DNA of 64,000 nt, taken from assembly GCF_000383875.1 (NCBI RefSeq), contig NZ_KB912918.1:23517-87516 (forward strand), in the 5' to 3' direction. Positions 8,703 through 17,099 of the stretch are shown here, in pieces (positions within the stretch are counted from its first letter, which is position 1; each line of letters starts with the position of its first letter). The notes under the pieces were generated by a model. The model saw only the letters and a program-made list of their open reading frames with translations. It searched no databases and was not told the DNA's origin. The stretch comes from Caldibacillus debilis DSM 16016 (GTDB lineage Bacteria > Bacillota > Bacilli > Bacillales > Caldibacillaceae). Both the position numbers and the translations under genes were made by a program.

Positions 8703-9902
8703 ATGCGGATGAATAAGAGGGAAATATGGAAAAAATTGAAAAAACAATTAAAAGCCAATCAGCATTTAATAGGTGTAGCTGCCGGTTCAGGATTAACTGG
8801 CCGGTATGCTGAAAAAGGCGGCGCCGATTTTATTTTGGCGCTAAGTTCCGGAAAATTCCGGCAAATGGGTGTCAGTTCTCTTGCTGGATATCTGCCCTTT
8901 TCTAACAGTAATGAAATCGTCATGGATTTCGGGCTAAAAGAATTATTGCCGATCATCAAAAATATTCCGATCATTTTCGGTTTGATGGCCACTGATCCAA
9001 CGATTGACCTAAAAAGCTATATCGCTTTGATTAAAGAAAAGGGCTTTGCGGGGATCAATAATTATCCGACGATAGGGTTAATCGACGGAAAATATCGGGA
9101 AGCTCTGGAAGAAGCAGATATTTCATATGATAAGGAAGTGGAAGCCATTTCGATCGCCAATGGGTTGGATCTCTTTACGGTAGCTTTTGTCTTTAACAAA
9201 ACGCAAGCCATACAAATGACAAAGGCCGGAGCCGATGTCATTTGTGTGCACTTTGGCTTGACCAAAGGCGGAATGTTGGGCGCCAAATATGTTCAAACCC
9301 TGCAATCCGCTAAAAATTTGGCGACCGAGATTTTTGAGGAATGTCAAAAAATTAATCCAAATATCATTAAGATGATTTATGGCGGTCCCGTCAGCAAACC
9401 TGTAGATGTCCAATTTATGTATAATGGGACGGATATACACGGATATATCGGCGGATCAGTTTTTGAACGGATTCCTTCTGAACAGGCCATTCTGCATGTT
9501 ACCCAATCATTTAAACAAACCAATGATATCAAATATGAACAACTCATTCAAAGAATTATTGACGGATTTAACACTCAAAAAGAATATATCGATTTTGTCA
9601 AGAAATATATCAGTTTACATTACAATGAGGAAATTACCTTACATGAACTGGCCGGGATGTTGGGCTTGTCCAGACCCTATTTAAGCCTATTGTTCAAAAC
9701 AGAAGTAGGGATTTCTTTTCGTGACTATTTGATCGATTATCGGATTAACCGTGCCATTGAAATTTTAAAGGAAAAGAAAGTCCCGTTAACGATTGTATCG
9801 GAAATGGTCGGTTATCCCGATTATGCCCAGTTCAGTAAAATATTTAAGAAACGAACGGGGATGTCCCCGAAAGAATATGTAAAAACAAACATAAATCCAT
9901 AA
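8703..9902 (+). CDS. PEP-hydrolase-family TIM barrel fused to AraC-type DNA-binding domain
   Basis: About 399 residues in two parts. Residues 1-285 are a PF09370-type (PEP_hydrolase/Tm-1 C-domain) barrel, closely parallel to the free-standing barrel encoded at 11221-12045. Shared marks are GxGxTG-like GSGLTG, GGAD, SLAGYLP, NYPTIGLIDG, AGADVICVHFGLT and GGP. The last ~110 residues are an AraC/YesN HTH pair (LAGMLGLSRPYLSLLFK ... VGYPDYAQFSKIFKKR ... GMSPKEYV). Residues of the sister barrel that look catalytic are changed here (NGTDP to MATDP, CHGGP to IYGGP), so I infer a ligand-sensing, non-catalytic barrel that controls the next two genes. Start is either ATG 8703 or ATG 8709; the GGGGGG ribosome site fits 8709 slightly better. 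Such a fusion is not a textbook regulator. Confidence 0.8.
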   Translation: MRMNKREIWKKLKKQLKANQHLIGVAAGSGLTGRYAEKGGADFILALSSGKFRQMGVSSLAGYLPFSNSNEIVMDFGLKELLPIIKNIPIIFGLMATDPTIDLKSYIALIKEKGFAGINNYPTIGLIDGKYREALEEADISYDKEVEAISIANGLDLFTVAFVFNKTQAIQMTKAGADVICVHFGLTKGGMLGAKYVQTLQSAKNLATEIFEECQKINPNIIKMIYGGPVSKPVDVQFMYNGTDIHGYIGGSVFERIPSEQAILHVTQSFKQTNDIKYEQLIQRIIDGFNTQKEYIDFVKKYISLHYNEEITLHELAGMLGLSRPYLSLLFKTEVGISFRDYLIDYRINRAIEILKEKKVPLTIVSEMVGYPDYAQFSKIFKKRTGMSPKEYVKTNINP

Positions 9903-9950
9903 TCTTCAAACAAAAGAACATATATTTTCAATGATGGAAGCGGTATCATT

Positions 9951-9974
9951 TGGGTGAAAATAAATTTTCACCCA
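9951..9974. promoter_or_regulatory. perfect 24-bp palindrome, candidate operator
   Basis: TGGGTGAAAAT-AA-ATTTTCACCCA has perfect 11-bp arms around a 2-bp centre. It sits between the AraC-fusion gene and the Tm-1-like gene, ending 5-6 bases before the ribosome site. The position fits an operator or an RNA hairpin controlling the downstream pair. No T tract follows, so it is not a terminator. Confidence 0.6.
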
Positions 9975-9992
9975 TGGGAAAGGAGTGATACG

Positions 9993-11231
9993 GTGGACAA
10001 GACGATCGCTTTGGTCGGCACGTTCGATACAAAGGGTAAAGAGTTTTTGTTCGTTAAAGAATTGATCGAATCATTGGGTTTTCGCACGTTTACGATCCAT
10101 ACCGGTGTTTTTGAGCCGGTTTTTGAACCCGATGTTTCGAATCGTGCAGTCGTTGCAGCTGCGGGAGGGGATATTGAAGAAATCGTTGAACGTAAAGACA
10201 GAGCCTATGCGACAGCTACGCTTGCAAAAGGAATGGAAGTGTTATTGCCCGAGTTGTTTAAAGAAGGGAAATTTGATGGGGTTTTATCTTTCGGCGGTAC
10301 GGGGGGCACTTCCATTGCAACAGCAGGCATGAGAAAGTTGCCGATTGGTGTTCCGAAAGTGATGGTTTCCACCGTTGCATCCGGAAATACGCTCCCTTAT
10401 GTTGGAATGAGCGATATTGTCATGTTTCCGTCCATCGTAGATATCGCAGGCATCAACTCGTTTTCGATTAAAATTTTTTCAAATGCTGTTTTTGCCATTG
10501 CCGGCATGCTGCAATATGAGCAAAAAACGACAAAGGAACAAAAACCATTAATTGCGGCGACCATGTTCGGCCTTACGACGCCTTGCATCAATTATGCAAA
10601 AAAATACTTGGAGGATCATGGATATGAAGTTTTGATCTTCCACGCAACGGGTATTGGCGGGAAAACGATGGAAAGCCTTATCGAAAACGGGTTTATTGAA
10701 GGAGTATTGGATATTACAACGACCGAATGGGCAGACGAGTTGGTGGGAGGAATTTTGGCGGCCGGTCCACATCGATTGGAAGCCGCAGCATTAAACCGGG
10801 TTCCTCAAGTAGTATCCCTTGGGGCGATTGATATGGTCAATTTTGGACCGCGTGATACCGTCCCTGCAAAATTTGCCGGAAGGAAATTTTATCAGCATAA
10901 TCCATCCGTCACCTTGATGCGGACGACCGTGGAAGAAAACAGGAAAATTGGCGAAAAGATTGCGGAAAAGTTAAATATGGCTTCCGGCAACACGGCATTA
11001 TTGTTGCCGTTAAAAGGTCTTTCCGGTTTGGATGCGGAAGGGCAACCATTCTATGGACCGGAAGAGGACAAGATGCTATTCGACACAATTAAAGAAAATA
11101 TTGACCAAAGCAAAGTGGAGATCATTGAAATTAATGCGCACATCAATGAAAAAGTATTCGGAGAAACTGCAGCTAAAAAACTTATCGAATTAATGGAAAG
11201 AAAGAAAGGAGAAAATGAACATGCCTTCTAG
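9993..11231 (+). CDS. UPF0261 / Tm-1-like ATP-binding domain protein
   Basis: A 412-residue protein of the UPF0261 (PF06792) family, the bacterial counterpart of the N-terminal half of the plant Tm-1 protein. Visible family marks are the N-terminal [12 protein letters not shown] (residues 6-17), [12 protein letters not shown] near 90, [13 protein letters not shown] near 128 and IDMVNFG near 280. GTG at 9993 is chosen because AAGGAG lies 8 bases upstream; an ATG at 9954 lies inside the palindrome and has no ribosome site. In eukaryotic Tm-1 this domain is fused to a PF09370 barrel; here the partner is the next gene, overlapping by 11 bases, so the two probably act as one complex. The biochemical reaction is unknown. 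ATP binding is family knowledge. Confidence 0.85.
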   Translation: MDKTIALVGTFDTKGKEFLFVKELIESLGFRTFTIHTGVFEPVFEPDVSNRAVVAAAGGDIEEIVERKDRAYATATLAKGMEVLLPELFKEGKFDGVLSFGGTGGTSIATAGMRKLPIGVPKVMVSTVASGNTLPYVGMSDIVMFPSIVDIAGINSFSIKIFSNAVFAIAGMLQYEQKTTKEQKPLIAATMFGLTTPCINYAKKYLEDHGYEVLIFHATGIGGKTMESLIENGFIEGVLDITTTEWADELVGGILAAGPHRLEAAALNRVPQVVSLGAIDMVNFGPRDTVPAKFAGRKFYQHNPSVTLMRTTVEENRKIGEKIAEKLNMASGNTALLLPLKGLSGLDAEGQPFYGPEEDKMLFDTIKENIDQSKVEIIEINAHINEKVFGETAAKKLIELMERKKGENEHAF

Positions 11232-12045
11232 ACAAGAAATTTTAAAACGATTTAGAGAAGAAATCGCCAAAGGAAGAATATTATTAGGGGTTGGAGCAGG
11301 TACAGGTATAACGGCAAAAAGCAGTGAAGCCGGCGGTGCGGATATGTTAATCGTTTATAATTCTGGCCGTTACAGAATGGCTGGACGCGGGTCATTGGCA
11401 GGTTTACTTCCATATGGTGATGCGAACCAAATTGTCGTTGAAATGGGCAATGAAGTGTTGACCGTTGTGAAAAATACGCCTGTGCTTGCAGGGGTTAACG
11501 GTACAGATCCCTTTCGAATCATGGATGTATTTTTAAAACAATTAAAGGACCAAGGTTTCAGCGGAGTACAAAATTTCCCGACGGTAGGATTGATTGATGG
11601 GGTGTTCCGGCAAAACTTGGAAGAAACAGGAATGGGTTATGACTTGGAAGTGGATATGATTCGGAAAGCCCATGAATTGGACATGCTCACAACTCCATAT
11701 GTTTTTGATGAAGAACAAGCAATAAAAATGGCAAATGCAGGTGCTGATATTTTAGTCGCTCACATGGGCTTAACGACGAAAGGTACAATTGGAGCCAAAA
11801 CGGCTTTATCCCTGGACGACTGTGTTGAAAGAATCCAAAGAATCGTTGATGCCGGACGATCCGTTAATCCTGACATTTTGGTAATTTGCCATGGAGGTCC
11901 TATCGCGGAACCTGAAGATGCCGAATACGTCATTAAAAGGGTGGACGGCCTGGTTGGATTCTTTGGAGCATCCAGCATCGAAAGATTTGCTGCTGAGAAA
12001 GGGATTAAAGCTCAAACGGAAGCATTTAAACAGATAAAAAGATAA
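11221..12045 (+). CDS. PEP-hydrolase-family (PF09370) TIM-barrel protein
   Basis: A 274-residue stand-alone barrel matching the C-terminal half of Tm-1-like proteins. Motifs include [20 protein letters not shown] (residues 21-40), [59 protein letters not shown] and [14 protein letters not shown]. Two ATGs are possible; 11221 has better spacing from GGAG (11208-11211) than 11215. It overlaps the UPF0261 gene and is closed by a terminator. The annotation 'phosphoenolpyruvate hydrolase' is inherited from the Pfam name. True substrate and product are unknown. Confidence 0.85.
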   Translation: MPSRQEILKRFREEIAKGRILLGVGAGTGITAKSSEAGGADMLIVYNSGRYRMAGRGSLAGLLPYGDANQIVVEMGNEVLTVVKNTPVLAGVNGTDPFRIMDVFLKQLKDQGFSGVQNFPTVGLIDGVFRQNLEETGMGYDLEVDMIRKAHELDMLTTPYVFDEEQAIKMANAGADILVAHMGLTTKGTIGAKTALSLDDCVERIQRIVDAGRSVNPDILVICHGGPIAEPEDAEYVIKRVDGLVGFFGASSIERFAAEKGIKAQTEAFKQIKR

Positions 12046-12076
12046 TCAAAAAATATGGTAATCAAAAAATATGGAA
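12046..12076 (+). repeat. tandem 15-bp direct repeat
   Basis: Two adjacent copies of ATCAAAAAATATGG separated by one or two bases directly follow the stop codon of the PF09370 gene. Probably replication slippage. Confidence 0.6.
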
Positions 12077-12092
12077 GAATCATTCCATCATC

Positions 12093-12120
12093 GGGTGTCC
12101 CAAGATAAGGGCACCTTTTT
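12093..12120 (+). terminator. terminator of the Tm-1-like operon
   Basis: GGTGTCCC and GGGCACC arms (one bulged T) around AAGATAA, followed by TTTTT. Confidence 0.75.
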
Positions 12121-12178
12121 AATATTTTAGTAAGATTAGAGATGGGTTTGATTATTTTATTATTAGGAGGATGATTTT

Positions 12179-12886
12179 TTGCGGACGCTTGTTATCAGCG
12201 ACATTCACGGTTGTCTGAATGAGTTCTTGGAACTCTTGGGCCTGGTAGATTATCAAGCCGGTAAAGACCGGTTGATTTTGCTCGGGGATTACGTGGATCG
12301 CGGCCCCAAAAGCAAAGAAGTTGTACAAAAAGTAATGGATTTGGCGAAAAACGATAATGTCGTCGTTTTAAGGGGAAATCACGACCAGCGATTTGTAACA
12401 TTAGTGGAGAATCGTAATCCTGAGATGCAAAAAATTTTTATAAAATACGGCGGTCTAGAGACGCTGAAAAGCTATTGCCCCTTTCTTGAAGATAACGATT
12501 TGGTTGGGGCATTCGAATTCATCCGCAAAGCGTATAGCCATCATATTGATTTTCTGAAAAAAACAAAACTTTATTATGAAGATAATCATTATATTTATGT
12601 CCATGCCGGTTTGAATCCAAATTATGAAAATTGGAAAAATCAACCGGAGAGGGATTTTTATACGATTAGGGGAGAGTTTATCAACCATAAATCAAATACC
12701 GAGAAAAAAGTGGTTTTTGGGCATACAGTAACGGTATTCATCCATGGTTTTGCGGATATTTGGTTTTCCGAAGATAAAATAGGGATCGATGGGGGATGTG
12801 CTTATGGGTATCAATTAAATTGTCTGGAAATCGGGACCGACCATAAGCTTAAGCAGTATCATGTACCTTGCAGAAGTATTTCATGA
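12179..12886 (+). CDS. PPP-family metallophosphoesterase (serine/threonine phosphatase / ApaH-PrpE like)
   Basis: A 235-residue calcineurin-like phosphoesterase. The five metal-site motifs are visible in order: DIHG (residues 8-11), GDYVDRGPKS (about 39-48), LRGNHD (about 64-69), VHAGLN (about 140) and VFGHTV (about 178) with IDGGCAYG near 202. This set is typical of PPP phosphatases and symmetrical Ap4A hydrolases; sequence alone does not decide between protein and dinucleotide substrates. TTG start at 12179 with AGGAGG 8 bases upstream. Monocistronic, in the same AT-rich island as the Tm-1-like genes; a functional link to them is not shown. Confidence 0.85.
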   Translation: MRTLVISDIHGCLNEFLELLGLVDYQAGKDRLILLGDYVDRGPKSKEVVQKVMDLAKNDNVVVLRGNHDQRFVTLVENRNPEMQKIFIKYGGLETLKSYCPFLEDNDLVGAFEFIRKAYSHHIDFLKKTKLYYEDNHYIYVHAGLNPNYENWKNQPERDFYTIRGEFINHKSNTEKKVVFGHTVTVFIHGFADIWFSEDKIGIDGGCAYGYQLNCLEIGTDHKLKQYHVPCRSIS

Positions 12887-13183
12887 GGGTATGACGGAAA
12901 GGTTTCGTTTGATAAGGGCAATAAGAATCCGATGCGATGTCTACAGAACTTTTGATTGTCAAACCGCTTTAGGGGATCTAAACCTATTTTGAATGTTTTC
13001 ATGAATATGCCAATATGTTTGTGGGTTATGGGGGTGTTAAGTTTTGGCCAACGGAGAAATTTTTTCGAAAACCTGTTAGTGAAAAAATTCTAAACTTCTC
13101 ACCATTTTTCCCGTGCTGAAGATTTTGATCGTTAACTTACCATGCCGCATTTTACATCATAAATTTGAAAATTGAACGGTTGA

Positions 13184-13209
13184 GGATGATCGGGATAGAT
13201 CATCCTTTT
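13184..13209 (+). terminator. hairpin with short T run, possible terminator
   Basis: GGATGATC-GGGATA-GATCATCC followed by TTTT. It lies 300 bases after the phosphatase gene, with nothing recognisable between them. Confidence 0.5.
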
Positions 13210-13351
13210 GATCGTCGTATTCGTCCCCCGGCAAAAGAGCTCGGGTATCCGGTGGTGGACGCGTCATCTCATTCGCCAGGAGCAAATCCGCTGTCCCTTT
13301 TCCGGGGCGTCCTTTCCGCCGGAAAGTTGCTAGGATGGGAACAAGAAAGGG

Positions 13352-13383
13352 AAAAACCCGAGTGCATTGGTGCATGACTCGGG
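13352..13383 (-). terminator. pckA terminator
   Basis: On the minus strand CCCGAGT ... ACTCGGG, with additional pairing inside (ATGCACC/ATGCA), is followed by TTTTTCCCTTTC, about 70 bases after the pckA stop. Confidence 0.8.
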
Positions 13384-13455
13384 CTGGTTTTATTTGCAAA
13401 ACCGAGGAAAAATTTCCCCATCCCCTGCCGGGCGGTCCGCTCCGAAGAAGAAAGA

Positions 13456-15045
13456 TCACGGTTGAATGAGCGGTCCGCCTTTTTTGCGGATCTCCTCCGG
13501 GATGCCGGCGAATTTATTGAAGTTTTCCATGAATTTGCGGGCCAAATCGGCCGCTTTTTTCTCATAATCTTTTTCGTTTCCCCATTGTTTTTTCGGATTC
13601 AGGATTTCGCGAGGCACACCGGGGACGGATGCGGGGATGTGCAAGCCGAAGATCGGATCCTGCACCGTTTCGATCCCCTGCAGCCGATGTTCCAAGATCG
13701 CATGGACAATCGCCCGGGTATGGGGCAGACTGATCCGTTTTCCGACCCCGTATTCGCCGCCGATCCACCCCGTATTGACGAGGAAAACCTCCACCCGGTG
13801 CTTGTCGATCAGATTTCCCAACATTTCCGCATATTTGAGCGGCGAAAGCGGGAGGAAGGGGGCCCCGTAGCAGGCCGAGAAGGTGGCCTCTGGCGTGGTC
13901 ACTCCCCGTTCCGTCCCGGCCAGCTTGCTCGTATACCCGCTCAAAAAATGGTACATGGCCTGCTCCCTGGTCAGTTTCGCCACGGGGGGCAAGACGCCGA
14001 AGGCGTCGGCCGTAAGGAAGATGATGCTGGACGGATGGCCGGCGACGCTCGGCTTTACGATATTCTTCACCGCTTCGATCGGATAGGCCGCCCGCGTATT
14101 TTCCGTGAGGCTGGCATCGTCGTAATCGGGGACCCGTGTCACCGGATCCACGACGACGTTTTCCAATACGGAACCGAAACCGATGGCGCGGAAAATCTGC
14201 GGTTCCTTTTCTTCGGACAAATGGATGCATTTCGCATAGCAGCCGCCTTCGATGTTGAAAATCCCTTCATCGGACCATCCGTGTTCGTCGTCTCCGATCA
14301 ATTTGCGGCGCGGATCGGTGGACAGGGTCGTTTTTCCCGTCCCGGACAGCCCGAAAAACAGGGCCACATCCCCTTGATCCCCGACGTTGGCGGAGCAATG
14401 CATGGACAGGATCCCCTGTTCCGGGAGCAGATAGTTCATCACGGTAAAGATGGATTTTTTCATTTCCCCCGCATATTCGGTCCCGCCGATCAAAACGAGG
14501 CGGTGTTCAAAGGAAATGATGATGAACGTTTCCGAACGGAGGCCGTCTTCCAGGGGATCGGCCTTGAAATTCGGCGCAAACAAAAGGGTGAAGCGGGCTT
14601 CGTGATGTTTCAATTCATTTTCATCGGGGCGGATAAACAGCTGCCGCGCGAACAGGCTGTGCCAGGCGAATTCGGTATACACGTCGATCGGCAGCCGGTA
14701 TTTCGGGTCGCTTCCCGCAAAGCCTTTAAACAAAAACAATTCCTTATCCTTCAAATAATGGACCATCTTTTTGTACAGATTTAAAAAGCGGGAAGGCGGC
14801 AGGGGCTGGTTGACGGTCCCCCAATCGATTTTATCCTTTACCGAGGGCTCCTCCACGATGTATTTGTCTTTCGGGGATCTTCCGGTATATTTCCCGGTCA
14901 TGACCCTTACGGCCCCCGTCGACGTTAACATGCCTTCCTTCCTTTCCAAGATTTTTTCCACCAATCGGGGGGTGCTCAATTGGACATGAACATTCCCGAA
15001 ATCTTTCAAGTCCTTCGTCAAATTTGGCCGGCTGACGGTATTCAT
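13456..15045 (-). CDS. pckA: ATP-dependent phosphoenolpyruvate carboxykinase
   Basis: A 529-residue PEPCK that converts oxaloacetate plus ATP to PEP, CO2 and ADP in gluconeogenesis. Diagnostic motifs: [11 protein letters not shown] near residue 54, the P-loop [11 protein letters not shown] near 240, [21 protein letters not shown] near 260 (metal and ATP site), and TAFG-type [15 protein letters not shown] near 345. Length matches the family. ATG with AAGGAAGG upstream. Divergent from metK as in B. subtilis, but an insertion sequence now separates them. A CcpN-like operator overlaps the probable promoter, which would repress the gene on glycolytic carbon. Confidence 0.97.
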   Translation of the reverse strand: MNTVSRPNLTKDLKDFGNVHVQLSTPRLVEKILERKEGMLTSTGAVRVMTGKYTGRSPKDKYIVEEPSVKDKIDWGTVNQPLPPSRFLNLYKKMVHYLKDKELFLFKGFAGSDPKYRLPIDVYTEFAWHSLFARQLFIRPDENELKHHEARFTLLFAPNFKADPLEDGLRSETFIIISFEHRLVLIGGTEYAGEMKKSIFTVMNYLLPEQGILSMHCSANVGDQGDVALFFGLSGTGKTTLSTDPRRKLIGDDEHGWSDEGIFNIEGGCYAKCIHLSEEKEPQIFRAIGFGSVLENVVVDPVTRVPDYDDASLTENTRAAYPIEAVKNIVKPSVAGHPSSIIFLTADAFGVLPPVAKLTREQAMYHFLSGYTSKLAGTERGVTTPEATFSACYGAPFLPLSPLKYAEMLGNLIDKHRVEVFLVNTGWIGGEYGVGKRISLPHTRAIVHAILEHRLQGIETVQDPIFGLHIPASVPGVPREILNPKKQWGNEKDYEKKAADLARKFMENFNKFAGIPEEIRKKGGPLIQP

Positions 15046-15079
15046 ACAAAACCTTCCTTTTTCATGATTTCGTTAAAAA

Positions 15080-15103
15080 AGTATAACACATATATGCTAT
15101 TAG
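15080..15103 (-). promoter_or_regulatory. CcpN-type operator at the pckA promoter
   Basis: The minus-strand TGTGTTATACT (15080-15090) fits the published B. subtilis CcpN consensus TRTGHYATAYW exactly and contains a TATACT -10-like box. A second copy on the other strand (TATGCTATTAG, 15093-15103) has one mismatch. B. subtilis pckA is a known CcpN target, so this is a conserved arrangement by inference. Confidence 0.6.
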
Positions 15104-15159
15104 TATATAATATTTCCACGAAAAATGGAATAGGTTTTAACGATGATATTTAAAGACAC

Positions 15160-15175
15160 GGGAATGGGAAAATCG
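15160..15175 (+). repeat. left copy of 16-bp target-site duplication
   Basis: GGGAATGGGAAAATCG is identical to 16767-16782 and directly abuts the left end of the insertion element. Confidence 0.85.
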
Positions 15176-16766
15176 TGTCAAGCGTCAGTGAAAATGTCAT
15201 ACTAACGCGTCAGTGAATTTGTCACATTGATTTATTTTTTTATTCCTTTCACCCTGTGTTTTGAATTTTGGCCTGGACCGCTCATTTCATCAAGGGTAAA
15301 GGCCCAAGGGCCTTCGCTTCGCTCACCCTTGATTCATTTGCGGTCCAGGCATGGAAGCCATCAAGGGGTGAAAGGAATTGGAGTCGGTTCTCTCAAACCG
15401 TTATAGCCAAATTCAGCCCGTTGTGGTATCCTTGGCTTGGGTAGGAATGGTTTTCGCCAAGGATGATTGGCAGCGGGCTTGTGAGGCGTTCTCACGATGC
15501 CCGCCTTTTCTTTTTGCGAAGATTCTTGGCGATCAGGCTTTTGCACTTCTTCCAGCAGGTATTTTTCCCCTTTGTACCAGATAAATCGATCCCCGTTTAG
15601 GGTTTCACGGACTTCAACCCGTGTTTTCACGGGAATGGTTTGTTTGGAGTTCTTCGTTACGATCTTGTACGTCTTTCCACCATACGATACGGTTTCGCCA
15701 GAACCGACCGTGCGTTTCTCCCGATAGCACAGGATATGATCCAAGGATTGTTCCTCAGCCAAGGGAACAAACGCGCTTTCCGGATCGGCAGGTTGAACCG
15801 CAAAGAGATGATTATGTTTACGGATAAGTTCCGGAAGAACCTGATTTGCTTCTTCGATGGTGTTGACATTGCGAAGACGCAATTCCACCACGCAGCGATC
15901 CTGTAAGGTTTCAAAGAGGCGTTCGATTCGTCCTTTGGCCTGTGGCGAAAGGGCCTTGATGTGGGTAATCCCCAATTCCTGTAAGACTTGGCCGAACTGG
16001 GAGAGCGGAGGGGCTTCACCGGCCAGCTCTTGTTCGATCGACAGGGTTGCTTCTTTTGGCGAACGGAAGATGGTATGCCGGTCGGAGTAAATACTCATCG
16101 GGATTCCCTTTTGTTCGATCATCTGTTTGAGGAGAAGCAAATACCCTTCCGTATCCTCCTGAGGACGAAACACGGCAGCCACGATCTCTCCCGTGGCATC
16201 GTCAATCGCTGCCAGTAAAGCAAATGGCTTGGCTCGGTCCTCCAACCAGGGATGAAAGCTGGCATCCACTTGAACGAGCATCCCCGCCTGAGGTTTTCTA
16301 GGCCTTGGACGATGGGCTTTGGGTGGACGACGCTTTCGCTTCGGCGGGAGGTTGGATTCACAGCGAATTCGGCGAACGGTAGAAGGGCTTATGTGAATAC
16401 CCTCATGCTGTGCCAACAATTCAGCCAAATGATGATCATTACAGTTGCGATAACGCTCGCTTGTGAGAAGATTACGAATATATTCACGTACTTCATTTGA
16501 AAGTGCGTGTGCCGGTTTTCGCCCACGATTTTTATGGATGATTCCGGTTTCTCCCTCCTCCAGGATTCTTTTCTTCAGGCGAAAAACCTGGCGGGTGCTT
16601 AATCCTAGTTCATTCGCAGTTTCACGTACAGTCATGAGTCCATGAATATGTTTCAACATCACATTGTAACGCCACAATTCTTTTCTGGTCATCGTAATTT
16701 TCTCCTGTCCCATAGTGACATTTTCACTGAAGCGTTACAATATGACAATATCAAAGACGTTTAACA
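15176..16766 (-). mobile_element. IS1202/ISNCY-like insertion sequence, intact
   Basis: A 1591-bp element with a single transposase gene, a 16-bp target duplication and long imperfect inverted ends. The left end (TGTCAAGCGTCAGTGAAAAT...) and the inverted right end (TGTTAAACGTCTTTGATATT...) align over about 55 bases. Each end holds two tandem copies of a cGTCAGTGAAAATGTCA-like motif, which probably are transposase binding sites. Long target duplications are a known feature of the IS1202 group. No passenger gene. The sharp ends and identical duplication suggest recent insertion. Confidence 0.88.
15361..16692 (-). CDS. IS1202/ISNCY-family DDE transposase
   Basis: A 443-residue transposase. An N-terminal helix-turn-helix (TVRETANELGLSTRQVFRLK) is followed by a basic linker and an integrase-type catalytic core: first Asp in VQVDASFHPW, second in YSDRHTIF, Glu in KGRIERLFETLQDR. 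This is the rve-fold layout of ISNCY/IS1202 enzymes. ATG at 16692 is preferred over the ATG at 16713 because CAGGAG lies 8 bases before it. The frame is intact, so the element may still be active. Confidence 0.9.
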   Translation of the reverse strand: MTRKELWRYNVMLKHIHGLMTVRETANELGLSTRQVFRLKKRILEEGETGIIHKNRGRKPAHALSNEVREYIRNLLTSERYRNCNDHHLAELLAQHEGIHISPSTVRRIRCESNLPPKRKRRPPKAHRPRPRKPQAGMLVQVDASFHPWLEDRAKPFALLAAIDDATGEIVAAVFRPQEDTEGYLLLLKQMIEQKGIPMSIYSDRHTIFRSPKEATLSIEQELAGEAPPLSQFGQVLQELGITHIKALSPQAKGRIERLFETLQDRCVVELRLRNVNTIEEANQVLPELIRKHNHLFAVQPADPESAFVPLAEEQSLDHILCYREKRTVGSGETVSYGGKTYKIVTKNSKQTIPVKTRVEVRETLNGDRFIWYKGEKYLLEEVQKPDRQESSQKEKAGIVRTPHKPAANHPWRKPFLPKPRIPQRAEFGYNGLREPTPIPFTP

Positions 16767-16782
16767 GGGAATGGGAAAATCG
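16767..16782 (+). repeat. right copy of 16-bp target-site duplication
   Basis: Identical to 15160-15175. It lies between the right IS end and the metK -35 box. Confidence 0.85.
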
Positions 16783-16811
16783 TTGACAGGCTAAAGCCGG
16801 TGTTGTATGAT
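16783..16811 (+). promoter_or_regulatory. metK promoter (sigma-A)
   Basis: TTGACA (16783-16788), a 17-base spacer and TATGAT (16806-16811). It is one mismatch from consensus and just upstream of the S-box leader. Confidence 0.88.
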
Positions 16812-16819
16812 TGTAACTT

Positions 16820-16985
16820 GAACGGATACTCTTATTGCGAGTAGGCGGAGGGACTGCCCCGAGGAAGCCCGGCAACCTGCTTATTGACAAATAAGTAAGG
16901 TGCTCAACTGAGCAAGGGAATTCCTTGAACGATAAGAGTGAAAGGTAAAATCACACCCTTTCCTCAGCGGAAAGGGATTTTTTTA
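16820..16985 (+). promoter_or_regulatory. SAM-I (S-box) riboswitch with terminator, controlling metK
   Basis: The conserved S-box core is present: GCGGAGGGACTGCCCCGAGG and AAGCCCGGCAACC, with closing P1 arms CTCTTAT (16829-16835) and ATAAGAG (16932-16938). A strong terminator follows (CCCTTTCC 16956-16963, GGAAAGGG 16969-16976, T run). SAM binding should stabilise the aptamer and end transcription before metK, giving end-product control of SAM synthetase. Confidence 0.95.
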
Positions 16986-17099
16986 TAACCTTCCATGGGA
17001 TCCAGGCATAATTTACGGAACTAGGATCGATATTTTCGTGCAAAATATGAAATAAGGTATCCGTGACAGTCAGCAAAGGAACCGGAAGGAGGAATTTTT

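Larger units (their letters stand above)
12887..13455. other. intergenic stretch between phosphatase and pckA, no gene
   Basis: No coding sequence is supported. It contains two hairpins, listed separately: a plus-strand one at 13184 and the pckA terminator at 13357. AT-rich to about 13160, then returning to the GC-rich host composition, which places the right edge of the accessory island here. Confidence 0.5.

Noticed and set aside
10397..10591. Phage or defence-system genes in the 8-13 kb island
   Set aside because: No nuclease, helicase, toxin or phage structural motif is present; the only defence link is the distant Tm-1 homology, which concerns a plant antiviral protein and does not establish a bacterial defence role.
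13462..14784. A 440-codon plus-strand frame opposite pckA
   Set aside because: Antisense shadow of pckA; pckA carries all catalytic motifs on the other strand.
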